16,350 bases of DNA from Bordetella parapertussis (GCA_945883615.1 CAMCYB010000039.1:1-16350), one strand, 5' to 3'; numbered from the stretch's first letter, positions 7,717 to 16,107 are shown. Program-made: numbers and translations. The notes: generated by a model from the letters alone, not told the origin.

Positions 7717-7762
7717 AAAACAAATCATTCAATTTAGGTAAAAATTAAAAATCTAACAAAAA

Positions 7763-7779
7763 TGCATTTGTTTGGTGTA
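7763..7779 (+). promoter_or_regulatory. candidate NtrC (NRI) enhancer site, distal
   Basis: TGCATTTGTTTGGTGTA matches 11 of 14 defined positions of the 17-bp NtrC consensus (TGCACYANNNTGGTGCA). It is centred about 155 bp upstream of the predicted glnK transcription start. Distance and pairing with a second site fit NtrC enhancers. Confidence 0.45.
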
Positions 7780-7810
7780 TAAAAGACAAAAATATTGAAA
7801 AACAGTCAAA

Positions 7811-7827
7811 TGCTTCAATTTAGTGCA
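7811..7827 (+). promoter_or_regulatory. candidate NtrC (NRI) enhancer site, proximal
   Basis: TGCTTCAATTTAGTGCA matches 11 of 14 defined positions of the NtrC consensus. Its centre is about 107 bp upstream of the predicted glnK start and 48 bp from the distal site. Known NtrC enhancers at E. coli glnA lie at about -108 and -140, so the geometry is plausible. Confidence 0.5.
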
Positions 7828-7898
7828 TATCAAATTGCCTTTATAGGCAAAACATCCAAATCAGCACTTCAAAAGCACCTAAAAATACAAAAAAAAGT

Positions 7899-7916
7899 TT
7901 GGCACGAATATTGCTT
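7899..7916 (+). promoter_or_regulatory. sigma-54 (RpoN) promoter of glnK-amtB
   Basis: TTTGGCACGAATATTGCT contains the -24 GG (7901-7902) and -12 GC (7913-7914) with exactly 10 bases between them, matching TGGCACG-N4-TTGC. Transcription should start near 7926, about 29 bases before the glnK ATG. With upstream NtrC-like sites it predicts induction under nitrogen limitation. Confidence 0.92.
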
Positions 7917-7924
7917 AGTATTAA

Positions 7925-8293
<369 letters not shown>

Positions 8294-8321
8294 CAAACTT
8301 ATTAAACTGGAGTATTTTCTC

Positions 8322-9560
8322 ATGGACAAAGCTGATTTAGCGTGGGTGGGTGTATCAACGCTGTTAGTTGTTTTAATGGTTTTACCGGGCCTAGCTCTCT
8401 TTTATGGTGGTTTAGTTCGCTCAAAAAACGTGTTGTCGATATTGATGCAGGTGCTCACCACCTTTTCATTAGCGATCGTTTTATGGTTTGCTTATGGCTA
8501 CAGTATTGCCTTCTCAGACGGTAATGCGTTCTTTGGTGGCTTTTCAAAGGCATTTTTCTCTGGTCTATTCACACCAGAAGAAGGTGTATACGCCATGTCA
8601 GGTACCATTCCTGAAATTTTATTTGCCGCCTTTCAAGCAACTTTTGCAGGCATCACGTGCGCACTGATTGTGGGCTCATTTGCCGAACGCGCAAAATTTT
8701 CAGGCGTACTGGTTTTCACTGTTATATGGTTTACCTTTGGTTACTTACCCATTGCTCACATGGTTTGGTTCACAGGCGAAACGTCAGTGGGTTATCTTTT
8801 CAACAAAGGTGCACTTGACTTTGCAGGCGGTACAGTCGTTCATATTAATGCGGGTATTGCTGGTTTAGTCGGTGCCTACGTGGTTGGCAAACGTATTGGT
8901 TATGGTAAAGAGTCAATGAAACCCCATAACCTGCCTATGACACTTATTGGGGCAGCACTGTTGTTCGTAGGCTGGTTTGGTTTTAACGCTGGCTCAGCAC
9001 TTGGCGCAACTGAAACCGCTGCACTCGCGTTCTTTAATACTCTAATTGCTGCTGCAGGTGCTGTTTTAGCCTGGACTGCAACTGAGTGGGTAATAAAAGG
9101 AAAGCCATCTTTACTGGGTGGTGCATCGGGTGCAATCGCAGGTTTGGTTGGTGTCACACCTGCTGCGGGTTTAGTCGGTCCCGTTGGTGCGTTAATCATT
9201 GGTATTGCCTCAGGTGTCATTTGTGTTTGGGGTGTGAATGGCCTAAAACGTTTATTACGAGCCGATGATTCACTTGATGTGTTTGGTATTCATGGCGTGG
9301 CTGGCATTGTCGGTGCGTTATTAGTGGGCGTATTTAATGCACAAGCTTTTGGTGGCCCAGGTCTTGACGCTACATCAAAAATAATGGGTCAACTCTGGGT
9401 TCAAGCTGAAGGCATCTTAATCACCATTGTGTGGTCTGCAATTGTCGCGTGGGTTGCTTACAAAATTGCTGACGTGGTAACAGGTATGCGTGTGACAGAG
9501 GAAATGGAACGTGAAGGTCTTGATGTGAGCTCACATGGTGAGTCTGCATATCACAGCTAA
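8322..9560 (+). CDS. amtB: ammonium transporter AmtB
   Basis: A 412-residue inner-membrane channel of the Amt/Mep/Rh family with about eleven hydrophobic helices. Key residues are visible: Asp166 and His174 in LDFAGGTVVHINAG, His324 in DVFGIHGVAG (the pore twin histidines), and Phe residues in FAAFQATFAG and FGFNAGSALGA (the gate region). The start chosen is the ATG at 8322, with GGAG 9 bases upstream and just after the glnK stop. The frame is open further upstream but inside glnK. The protein begins directly at the first helix (MDKADLAWVGVSTLL) without the cleavable signal peptide found in E. coli AmtB. Confidence 0.97.
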   Translation: MDKADLAWVGVSTLLVVLMVLPGLALFYGGLVRSKNVLSILMQVLTTFSLAIVLWFAYGYSIAFSDGNAFFGGFSKAFFSGLFTPEEGVYAMSGTIPEILFAAFQATFAGITCALIVGSFAERAKFSGVLVFTVIWFTFGYLPIAHMVWFTGETSVGYLFNKGALDFAGGTVVHINAGIAGLVGAYVVGKRIGYGKESMKPHNLPMTLIGAALLFVGWFGFNAGSALGATETAALAFFNTLIAAAGAVLAWTATEWVIKGKPSLLGGASGAIAGLVGVTPAAGLVGPVGALIIGIASGVICVWGVNGLKRLLRADDSLDVFGIHGVAGIVGALLVGVFNAQAFGGPGLDATSKIMGQLWVQAEGILITIVWSAIVAWVAYKIADVVTGMRVTEEMEREGLDVSSHGESAYHS

Positions 9561-9612
9561 ACGGCCATAGTTAGAAAGATAAAAAGTTGTTTAAGTCTTG
9601 TAGTAAAAGTGG

Positions 9613-9655
9613 CAGCCTTAAAGTAAGTTTTTATTACTTTAAGGCTGTTTTTTTT
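9613..9655 (+). terminator. strong intrinsic terminator after amtB
   Basis: A perfect 14-bp stem, CAGCCTTAAAGTAA (9613-9626) with TTACTTTAAGGCTG (9634-9647), a 7-base loop and eight T residues (9648-9655). It ends the glnK-amtB unit. The 3' arm and T tract also form the last codons of the truncated toxin frame on the other strand. Confidence 0.93.
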
Positions 9656-9810
9656 GACATTGACAACACACCATGTGACGCGATTCGGTCAAACGCCGCG
9701 AACAAGCCCTTGATGTACATGTCTGCTTGCCGCTTTCCCCACTTTTTTTGGGTGTACTGATAAATAACATCAATTCGCAGCGATGCAACTGCTTGAACAC
9801 GAACCGGCAC
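9634..9810 (-). pseudogene. parE: truncated ParE/RelE-type toxin (N-terminal part only)
   Basis: A GTG at 9810, 4 bases after the antitoxin stop, opens a 58-codon frame. Residues 1-48 (MPVRVQAVASLRIDVIYQYT, then QKKWGKRQADMYIKGLFAAF and DRIASHGV) resemble the N-terminal half of ParE-family toxins, with the Ile-Tyr-x-Tyr-Thr, Trp-Gly-x-x-Gln-Ala and Tyr-Ile-x-Gly-Leu-Phe patterns. Full toxins are about 95-105 residues. Here similarity stops near residue 49 and the frame runs into the amtB terminator, ending SMSKKTALK. The C-terminal strands expected in the fold are missing, so it is almost certainly inactive as a toxin. Confidence 0.75.
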
Positions 9811-9814
9811 TGGA

Positions 9815-10066
9815 TTATCGTGTATTTCGATTAATCACTTCTGAAGCAGACAGAGATTCGTAAGAATCCTCTGGTGCGGCAAACGCAACGGCTAACTCAG
9901 CCTTTAATCGCTCAAAGGCCATTGATTGTGTTCGCTCTTTATCACGGCGAATCAGGTCACGAATGTATTCACTCACGTTTTCGTAAGAACCCTCGTCCCC
10001 AACATTCATACCAACGAAGTCGCTTAGAGCGCCGTTTAAACGCACCGTTAAAGTGGTTGTGCTCAT
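9815..10066 (-). CDS. parD: ParD-like type II antitoxin
   Basis: An 83-residue protein with an N-terminal ribbon-helix-helix DNA-binding part (TTTLTVRLNGALSDFVGMNV, then GSYENVSEYIRDLIRRDKER at about 26-45) and a flexible acidic C-terminus (FERLKAELAVAFAAPEDSYESLSASEVINRN) of the kind that wraps around ParE. Such antitoxins repress their own operon. It is complete, lies between amtB and ptsI where no such gene is expected, and has its own promoter and operator candidate upstream. Its toxin partner is truncated, so it is an orphan antitoxin here. Confidence 0.88.
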   Translation of the reverse strand: MSTTTLTVRLNGALSDFVGMNVGDEGSYENVSEYIRDLIRRDKERTQSMAFERLKAELAVAFAAPEDSYESLSASEVINRNTR

Positions 10067-10095
10067 AGTCGATCCCTAATGAAAAGATTCAAGAT

Positions 10096-10122
10096 GTATT
10101 CATTTTAATTAAAATTGAATAC
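10096..10122. promoter_or_regulatory. palindromic operator candidate upstream of parD
   Basis: Outer arms GTATTCA/TGAATAC (7 bp, perfect) enclose an inner 12-bp palindrome TTTTAATTAAAA, offset by one unpaired base. It lies 30 bp upstream of the antitoxin ATG and overlaps the proposed -10. Such palindromes are typical binding sites for autoregulating ribbon-helix-helix antitoxins. Confidence 0.55.
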
Positions 10123-10130
10123 GCTAGCAA
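10102..10130 (-). promoter_or_regulatory. candidate sigma-70 promoter of parD-parE'
   Basis: On the minus strand TTGCTA (10130-10125) and TAAAAT (10107-10102) are separated by exactly 17 bases. The -10 is inside the palindrome, so bound antitoxin would block polymerase. Confidence 0.5.
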
Positions 10131-10151
10131 GCTTTCAATACTATGGTGAGG

Positions 10152-11924
10152 TTACTTTAAGGTTGCTAAGTCAACAGGGTTGCCGCGATTTAGTGACGTC
10201 GCCAATGCCGTTCTCAGTGCGTTAGTGTGCGATTGAAGTACCATCGCTTTAACATCTAAAATTTGCCGTGGTTGCATTGAAAACTCGGTTAACCCTAAAC
10301 CGAGTAATAGCCTCGTTAAGCTGGCATCGCCCGCCATTTCTCCGCACAATGAAACAGATTTATTAAAACGAACACCCGCATTAATGGTTGATGCAATTAA
10401 ACGTAAAACTGCCGGGTGAAGCGGATCATACAAATTTGAAACATCGGAATCGGATCGGTCAATACCTAATGTGTATTGAATTAAATCATTTGTACCGATC
10501 GATAGAAAATCAAGCACTTGTGCAAAAGGCTCAATCGCAATCGCCATTGCAGGCACTTCAACCATACCGCCAATTTCAATATCATCGGCATAAGCGATTG
10601 ACTGCGCACTTAGCTCATTTTGTGCAGCACGAATCATCTGTTTCGTTGCTATGACCTCTTGCATATTGGTAATCATAGGAATCAAAATACGAACACGACC
10701 AAAGGCTGAGGCGCGAAGTAGTGCGCGAATTTGCATCATAAACATATCTGGCCGAGCCAAGCAGTAACGAATCGCACGTAAACCTAACGCAGGGTTCGCT
10801 GCAACAGTTTTCTCACCATCAAGCGTTTTATCTGCACCAATATCAAGCGTTCGAATCGTGACCGGCTTACCTGCCATCGCAAGAACAACAAATTTATATG
10901 CCTCAAACTGCTCTTGCTCTGAGGGCAAGTCTTGACGCCCCATAAATAAAAACTCACTGCGAAACAAACCAACGCCTTGGGCACCATTTGCAAGCGCCAA
11001 CTCGACTTCATCAGGCATTTCAATATTGGCAAACAAATCTACTTTAATGCCATCAAGTATTTGCGAGGCAACATCTTTGATAGAACTTAGTGCTGCGCGC
11101 TCTGCGTCGTAACGTTTTGCATGACCTTGATAATCAGCGATTTGTTTCGATGACGGATTAACCCATACAGCCCCTTGCTCACCGTCAATAATCAATAAAT
11201 CGCCATCACGAATAATGTGCCGCGCCAAACCGACAGCCACCACTGCTGGTACCCCCATACTGCGAGCAACAATTGCTGTGTGTGAAGTCGGGCCACCTAA
11301 ATCGGTAACAAAACCAGCAAATTGTGCACCACGCAAACGAATCATGTCAGCAGGTGAAATGTCGTGAGCAATCACAATCAAAGGCTCTTTAACATGATCA
11401 AAATCATCAAGCGCAGCCATTGAGCGAGTGCCAGCTAAGGTGTGTAAAACACGTTCGACCACTTGCCGAACATCAGCGCCTCGTTCTCGCAAGTATTCAT
11501 CATCAATTGTTGAAAATTGATCAGTTAGTATTTGGCCTTGTGTAGTGAGCGCCCATTCAGCGTTGTAATGACGTTCTTCAATTAACGACAAAGTTTCTTC
11601 TGCTAATAACGGGTCAGCGAGCAACATCGAATGCAATTGAAGCATGGCATCAAGCTCACGCGGTGCATCACTTGTTAGTGTTTGAGCCAACTCTTGAAGC
11701 TCAAGTTGAGTGGTTGTAAGCGCATCAATAAAACGTTTTTTTTCAGCAGCAACAAGATCAGGTGAAAGTCGATAATGTGCCACCTCAAGCGCAGCGGCAC
11801 CCATGACGACTGCACGCCCAATAGCAAAACCTTTTGCTACCCCGCGCCCATAGACACAAAGCAAAGCAGTTGAGAGCTCAGATGAGGTTGGGTGAGCGTT
11901 ACTCAGTTTCGCCAAATTTGTCAT
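10152..11924 (-). CDS. ptsI: PTS enzyme I (phosphoenolpyruvate--protein phosphotransferase)
   Basis: A 590-residue cytoplasmic enzyme that takes phosphate from PEP and passes it to HPr. Seen: the N-terminal GRGVAKGFAIGRA, the phospho-His signature DLGGPTSHTAIVARSMGVPAVV with active His at about 215, and a C-terminal PEP-binding barrel with MVEVPAMAI, FLSIGTNDLIQYTLGIDRSD and the catalytic Cys in SLCGEMAGD. It overlaps ptsH by 26 bases. About 20 residues precede the usual family start near CVYGRGVAKG, but no better ATG lies downstream. CAGG is 10 bases before the ATG. No intrinsic terminator is seen after it. Confidence 0.96.
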   Translation of the reverse strand: MTNLAKLSNAHPTSSELSTALLCVYGRGVAKGFAIGRAVVMGAAALEVAHYRLSPDLVAAEKKRFIDALTTTQLELQELAQTLTSDAPRELDAMLQLHSMLLADPLLAEETLSLIEERHYNAEWALTTQGQILTDQFSTIDDEYLRERGADVRQVVERVLHTLAGTRSMAALDDFDHVKEPLIVIAHDISPADMIRLRGAQFAGFVTDLGGPTSHTAIVARSMGVPAVVAVGLARHIIRDGDLLIIDGEQGAVWVNPSSKQIADYQGHAKRYDAERAALSSIKDVASQILDGIKVDLFANIEMPDEVELALANGAQGVGLFRSEFLFMGRQDLPSEQEQFEAYKFVVLAMAGKPVTIRTLDIGADKTLDGEKTVAANPALGLRAIRYCLARPDMFMMQIRALLRASAFGRVRILIPMITNMQEVIATKQMIRAAQNELSAQSIAYADDIEIGGMVEVPAMAIAIEPFAQVLDFLSIGTNDLIQYTLGIDRSDSDVSNLYDPLHPAVLRLIASTINAGVRFNKSVSLCGEMAGDASLTRLLLGLGLTEFSMQPRQILDVKAMVLQSHTNALRTALATSLNRGNPVDLATLK

Positions 11925-12168
11925 GAAAAAGCGCCTGAAGTTCAGTCAAGGCCTGGTCACTATCAGCGCCATTTGCCTCAATAACAACAGTTGACCCTAA
12001 GCCAGCGGCCAACATCATCACACCCATAATACTTTTAGCATTTACTCGTCGAGCGCCTTTAGCAATAAAAATATCTGAGCTGAACTGGCCAGATAACTGT
12101 GTTAATTTTGCTGCAGCGCGTGCATGCAAACCTAATTTGTTAGAAATGATAATTTCAACGGCTGGCAT
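11899..12168 (-). CDS. ptsH: phosphocarrier protein HPr
   Basis: An 89-residue HPr. The phosphorylated His15 lies in NKLGLHARAAAK, and Ser46 in RRVNAKSIMGVMMLAAG matches the regulatory serine region. It receives phosphate from PtsI and passes it to the EIIA encoded just upstream. The leader is AT-rich with no visible Shine-Dalgarno. The end of the gene overlaps ptsI, indicating coupled translation. No sugar permease genes are in the window, so the chain is probably regulatory, as in many betaproteobacteria. Confidence 0.97.
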   Translation of the reverse strand: MPAVEIIISNKLGLHARAAAKLTQLSGQFSSDIFIAKGARRVNAKSIMGVMMLAAGLGSTVVIEANGADSDQALTELQALFHDKFGETE

Positions 12169-12205
12169 AATAATTTTGATTTTTTTAAGTAAATATCGAT
12201 TAGGT

Positions 12206-12601
12206 TTAGTCTACACGCATCATTGATTGATTACCGCCAATCATAGCTTGACTGGCCACAGCATCTAGGGCAATCTGCCGATAATTGATGGCTCTTAACA
12301 ACATGCCTGGGTTTACCCCAGATAAAACAATACAGGGCACACCTTGTGCCCGGGAATACGCTGCTGCAGAAATACAAATATTTGAGGGTGAAGCACCTGG
12401 CAAGTCAGTCAATATCAACACGCCCTCACCTAAGTCCGCTGCGGCAATCAATGTAGAAATTGACTGCGCATCATCAACAGCGCATTGATCAGGAATAATG
12501 TCAATCGCAGTGAATGACTCAACTGGACCCAGTACGTGCTCAACCACTAACTTTAGAGCTGAAGCCAAAGGGGTATGAGCAATCAATAAAATTGAAACCA
12601 T
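12206..12601 (-). CDS. PTS EIIA component, mannose/fructose (EIIA-Man) family
   Basis: A 131-residue EIIA-Man-type domain. The N-terminus MVSILLIAHTPLASALK carries the phosphoacceptor His9, and LILTDLPGASPSNI (about 62-75) is the family's Asp-Leu-x-Gly-x-Ser/Thr-Pro loop. It stands alone, without IIB, IIC or IID partners nearby. Betaproteobacteria commonly keep such a single EIIA next to gshB and ptsHI, where it probably acts as a phosphorylation-state sensor rather than in sugar uptake. It lies 27 bp after gshB and 37 bp before ptsH. Confidence 0.93.
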   Translation of the reverse strand: MVSILLIAHTPLASALKLVVEHVLGPVESFTAIDIIPDQCAVDDAQSISTLIAAADLGEGVLILTDLPGASPSNICISAAAYSRAQGVPCIVLSGVNPGMLLRAINYRQIALDAVASQAMIGGNQSMMRVD

Positions 12602-12628
12602 CGATTGACCGACCTTTTTTAACTAAAT

Positions 12629-13588
12629 TTAAGCAGAAAGAATTTTTTCTAAAGATTGAACAAAATAATGGGCGACATCAAAATCAGTTTGTTCAGAAAT
12701 TTCAACAAAACACGTTGGGCTTGTCACGTTAATTTCAGTCACAAACTGACCAATAATATCAAGCCCAATTAAAAACAGACCCCGCGGGGCTAATTTTGCA
12801 CCAATACTGCGAGCAGTAAAAAGATCTTGTTCAGTTAGCGGTTGTGCCACACCACGGCCCCCTGCAGCAAGATTGCCACGCGTCTCACCGGCTAATGGAA
12901 TACGGGCCAAAGCGAAGGGTACAGGCTCACCATTAATAATTAGCACGCGCTTATCACCGTTAACAATTTCAGGTATGTAGCGTTGTGCCATGATCGTTTG
13001 TTTACCGTAGTGTGTAAGCATTTCAAGAATGGCACTACGATTTGGCTCGCCTTGCAACATTCTAAAAATACCTGTTCCACCCATACCATCAAGCGGTTTG
13101 ACAATCACATCACCATGTTTATCATGGAAAGCTTTTAATCTTGCAATGTCAGAAGTCACAAGCGTGGGGGTGGTGAATTCAGAAAACTCTGTAATCGCCA
13201 ACTTTTCAGGGTGATTTCGAATGGCGACACCACGATTAAAGACTTTCGCCCCTTGTTGCTCAGCCACATCAAGCAAGTGGGTGGTGTATACATATTCCAT
13301 GTCGAAGGGCGGATCTTTGCGCATGATGACAGCAGCATAAGCTGACAGGGGTAATTCTCTTGGCGCATCAACCCGTTCAAACCAATGTTGACTGTGTAAG
13401 TCAGCATGGGGATGAACGCTTATAGCCTGCCCGAGACAACGAACTTGACCTTGTTCAATATAAAGGTCATTTGGGTTACACACACTCACTGAGTGACTCT
13501 GAGCAACCAAAGCAAACATCATGGCTACAGAGCTATCTTTGTATGCTTTTAATGAATGAATCGGGTCAATTATAAAAAGTACGTGCAT
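12629..13588 (-). CDS. gshB: glutathione synthetase
   Basis: A 319-residue ATP-grasp enzyme that joins gamma-glutamylcysteine and glycine. The N-terminal domain opens [23 protein letters not shown]-grasp elements follow: VIVKPLDGMGGTGIFRM (161-177, glycine-rich lid), DKRVLIINGEPVPFALARIP (212-231), GETRGNLAAGGRGVAQPL (234-251) and the metal-binding GLDIIGQFVTEINVTSP (275-291). The length is normal. Its ATG shares a base with the infC stop (TAATG), so translation is probably coupled to IF3. The usual neighbour gshA is absent. Confidence 0.96.
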   Translation of the reverse strand: MHVLFIIDPIHSLKAYKDSSVAMMFALVAQSHSVSVCNPNDLYIEQGQVRCLGQAISVHPHADLHSQHWFERVDAPRELPLSAYAAVIMRKDPPFDMEYVYTTHLLDVAEQQGAKVFNRGVAIRNHPEKLAITEFSEFTTPTLVTSDIARLKAFHDKHGDVIVKPLDGMGGTGIFRMLQGEPNRSAILEMLTHYGKQTIMAQRYIPEIVNGDKRVLIINGEPVPFALARIPLAGETRGNLAAGGRGVAQPLTEQDLFTARSIGAKLAPRGLFLIGLDIIGQFVTEINVTSPTCFVEISEQTDFDVAHYFVQSLEKILSA

Positions 13589-14139
13589 TATGATGTGGCT
13601 GCTTCAGCTTTTGTTAAAGGTACTTTTTTCTTAGGTGACAAAACCATCACCATTTGGCGACCTTCAAGCTTGGGCATGGCCTCAACAACCGCCATCTCTA
13701 ACAAATCATCGCGCACACGTTCTAAAACACGCATACCCAACTCTTGGTGCGCCATTTCTCGGCCCCGGAAACGTAATGTCACCTTGGCTTTGTCGCCCTC
13801 TTCAAGGAAACGTTTTAAGTTGCGTAGCTTGACTTGATAATCGCCTTCGTCAGTTGCTGGGCGAAATTTGACTTCTTTAACTTGAATGATTTTTTGTTTG
13901 GCACGCGCCTCGGCTTGGCGCTTTTGCTCTTGATACTTAAATTTACCGAAATCCATTAACCGGCAAACTGGGGGTTCAGCATTGGGGGCAATTTCTACGA
14001 GGTCTACACCAACGTCTTCAGCCATTTTGATTGCATCAAACGTTTTAATAATACCTAGCTGTTCACCGTCGACACCAATGAGGCGTACTTCAGGAATACG
14101 AATTTCACCGTTTACACGGTTTGGCTTATCAGTTGCGAT
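13588..14139 (-). CDS. infC: translation initiation factor IF-3 (ATC start codon)
   Basis: Binds the 30S subunit, blocks premature 50S joining and checks the start codon. Extending upstream of the first ATG (14025) adds 38 conserved residues ([20 protein letters not shown] and [17 protein letters not shown]), beginning at an ATC at 14137-14139 with AAGGAG 8 bases upstream. No ATG, GTG or TTG lies between the in-frame TAA and this point. The result is 183 residues. The N domain contains [26 protein letters not shown], and the C domain contains [21 protein letters not shown] and [12 protein letters not shown]. After the usual end (VMVLSPKKK) there is an unusual tail, [11 protein letters not shown], overlapping gshB. 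A rare start codon is the known means of IF3 self-control. Confidence 0.95.
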   Translation of the reverse strand: MATDKPNRVNGEIRIPEVRLIGVDGEQLGIIKTFDAIKMAEDVGVDLVEIAPNAEPPVCRLMDFGKFKYQEQKRQAEARAKQKIIQVKEVKFRPATDEGDYQVKLRNLKRFLEEGDKAKVTLRFRGREMAHQELGMRVLERVRDDLLEMAVVEAMPKLEGRQMVMVLSPKKKVPLTKAEAATS

Positions 14140-14169
14140 GTTGAAAACTCCTTAAATATAAAACGCCTT

Positions 14170-16107
14170 TTACGCCGGCGCCATAACGTCTCGACGATGC
14201 GAGATATCTTCACTTAATAACTCAATGAATGCTTCAAATGGCATAACCCCACGGTCAACCCCACCCCTCGCACGCACTGCAACAGATTGCGAATCACGTT
14301 CTTTTTCACCCACAACCAAAATATACGGAATCTTTTGTAGACTATGCTCTCTGATTTTATAAGTGATTTTCTCTGATCGCAAATCAGATTCGACGCGAAT
14401 GCCTTGTTTTTGCAAGCTTTTTGTAATATCGGCCGCATAATGCGCAGATGACTCTGAAATACAACACACTACGACCTGAACTGGCGCCAACCAAGGTGGC
14501 ATGGCACCCGCATAGTTTTCAATAAGCATTCCAATAAACCGCTCAAGTGAACCCAAAATAGCTCGGTGCAACATGACGGGGGTTTGACGGGTGTCTTTTT
14601 CGTCAACGTATTGAGCCCCCAAACGTTCTGGCATTGAAAAATCGACCTGAATGGTGCCACATTGCCAATGACGACCAATTGCATCTTTAAGCGTGTATTC
14701 AATTTTGGGGCCATAAAAAGCCCCTTCGCCGGGCGTGACTTCAAATTTGCAGCCCGGACGCGTCAAACTTTCCATCAGTGCCGCTTCAGCCTTGTTCCAG
14801 CTTTCATCGGTACCAATACGCTTTTCAGGGCGTGTTGCGACCTTGTAAAGAACCTCAGTGAAGCCAAAGTCAGCATAAACCTTTTGAAGCAAAGCTGTGA
14901 AAGCAGCACATTCATCTTGCATTTGATCTGGCGTACAAAATATATGCCCATCGTCTTGCGTAAAACCTCTGACGCGCATCATGCCATGCAATGATCCCGA
15001 AGGCTCGTTACGATGGCACTGACCAAATTCACCCAAGCGAAGTGGTAATTCACGGTAGGAATGCAAGTTGGCGTTATAAATTTGTACGTGACCCGGGCAA
15101 TTCATGGGTTTTAAGCCATACATGCGATTTTCAGATTCGGTCGTGAACATATTTTCACGATAGTTGTCCCAGTGGCCGGTTTTTTTCCATAACGAAAGAT
15201 CAAGAATTTGCGGGGCTTTCACCTCTTGGTAGCCATTATCACGATAAACCGCGCGCATATATTGTTCAACTTGTTGCCAAATGGCCCAACCCTTAGGGTG
15301 CCAAAAAACTAACCCTGGGCCCTCTTCCTGAAAATGAAATAAATCAAGATCGCGACCCAGTTTGCGGTGATCGCGCCGCTCGGCCTCTTGCAACATATGA
15401 AGATGGGCATCTTGGTCTTCTTTAGTTGCCCAAGCCGTACCATATATACGCTGCAGCATTTCATTTTTACTATCGCCGCGCCAGTAAGCACCCGCAAGTT
15501 TCATCAATTTGAAGACTTTAAGCTTGCCGGTATTGGGTACATGGGGACCCCGACACAAATCTACAAAATTACCCTCACGGTAAAGACTGATATTTTCATT
15601 GCTTGGAATCGACGCAATAATTTCAGCTTTGTAAGCTTCACCAATACCTTTAAAAAATTCAACTGCTTCGTCGCGCTTCCACTCTTCACGAACAACAGGC
15701 TCATCTTGACGCGCTAAATCTGTCATTTTCTTTTCAATGGCGATCAAATCTTCAGGCGTAAAGGGGCGCTCAAAAGAAAAATCATAAAAAAAGCCATTTT
15801 CAATGACAGGACCAATGGTGACTTGAGCTTTAGGAAACAGGCTTTTAACGGCATAAGCAAGCAAATGAGCCGTTGAATGACGCAAAATATCAAGCCCAGT
15901 CGCATCTTTAGCCGTAATAATAGCCAAATGCTCGTCTTGATCTAAGACAAAAGTGGTATCAACTAGATGGGTCGTTTCACCTTGACCAATACGCCCAGCC
16001 AGTGCAGCCTTGGCCAAACCTGGACCTATTGATTGAGCGACCTCAGCCACTGTTACCGGCCCTTGAAACGCCTTTTTTGAACCATCTGGAAGAGTTATTG
16101 CAATCAT
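14170..16107 (-). CDS. thrS: threonine--tRNA ligase
   Basis: A 645-residue class II synthetase that charges tRNA-Thr. Domains: TGS (about 1-65, [14 protein letters not shown] start), editing domain with HSTAH (77-81) and CRGPH (185-189), catalytic core with zinc ligands Cys337 (MNCPGH), His388 (TQDDGHIF) and the His of [14 protein letters not shown], and a C-terminal anticodon-binding domain ([22 protein letters not shown]). The ATG at 16107 is chosen because the family begins at (M)xxITLPDG. An in-frame TTG at 16134 would add nine unmatched residues. It leads the transcription unit thrS-infC-gshB-EIIA-ptsH-ptsI; infC starts 30 bp on. Confidence 0.96.
   Translation of the reverse strand: MIAITLPDGSKKAFQGPVTVAEVAQSIGPGLAKAALAGRIGQGETTHLVDTTFVLDQDEHLAIITAKDATGLDILRHSTAHLLAYAVKSLFPKAQVTIGPVIENGFFYDFSFERPFTPEDLIAIEKKMTDLARQDEPVVREEWKRDEAVEFFKGIGEAYKAEIIASIPSNENISLYREGNFVDLCRGPHVPNTGKLKVFKLMKLAGAYWRGDSKNEMLQRIYGTAWATKEDQDAHLHMLQEAERRDHRKLGRDLDLFHFQEEGPGLVFWHPKGWAIWQQVEQYMRAVYRDNGYQEVKAPQILDLSLWKKTGHWDNYRENMFTTESENRMYGLKPMNCPGHVQIYNANLHSYRELPLRLGEFGQCHRNEPSGSLHGMMRVRGFTQDDGHIFCTPDQMQDECAAFTALLQKVYADFGFTEVLYKVATRPEKRIGTDESWNKAEAALMESLTRPGCKFEVTPGEGAFYGPKIEYTLKDAIGRHWQCGTIQVDFSMPERLGAQYVDEKDTRQTPVMLHRAILGSLERFIGMLIENYAGAMPPWLAPVQVVVCCISESSAHYAADITKSLQKQGIRVESDLRSEKITYKIREHSLQKIPYILVVGEKERDSQSVAVRARGGVDRGVMPFEAFIELLSEDISHRRDVMAPA

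Noticed and set aside
8900..9220. Minus-strand Pro/Ala-rich frame inside amtB
   Set aside because: Low-complexity translation opposite glycine- and valine-rich transmembrane helices; no ribosome binding site.
9815..10066. parD as part of an active toxin-antitoxin pair
   Set aside because: The adjacent toxin lacks its C-terminal half, so a functional pair cannot be claimed from this window.
13588..14025. infC starting at the first ATG
   Set aside because: This would remove 38 conserved N-terminal residues. The ATC at 14139 has a perfect Shine-Dalgarno.
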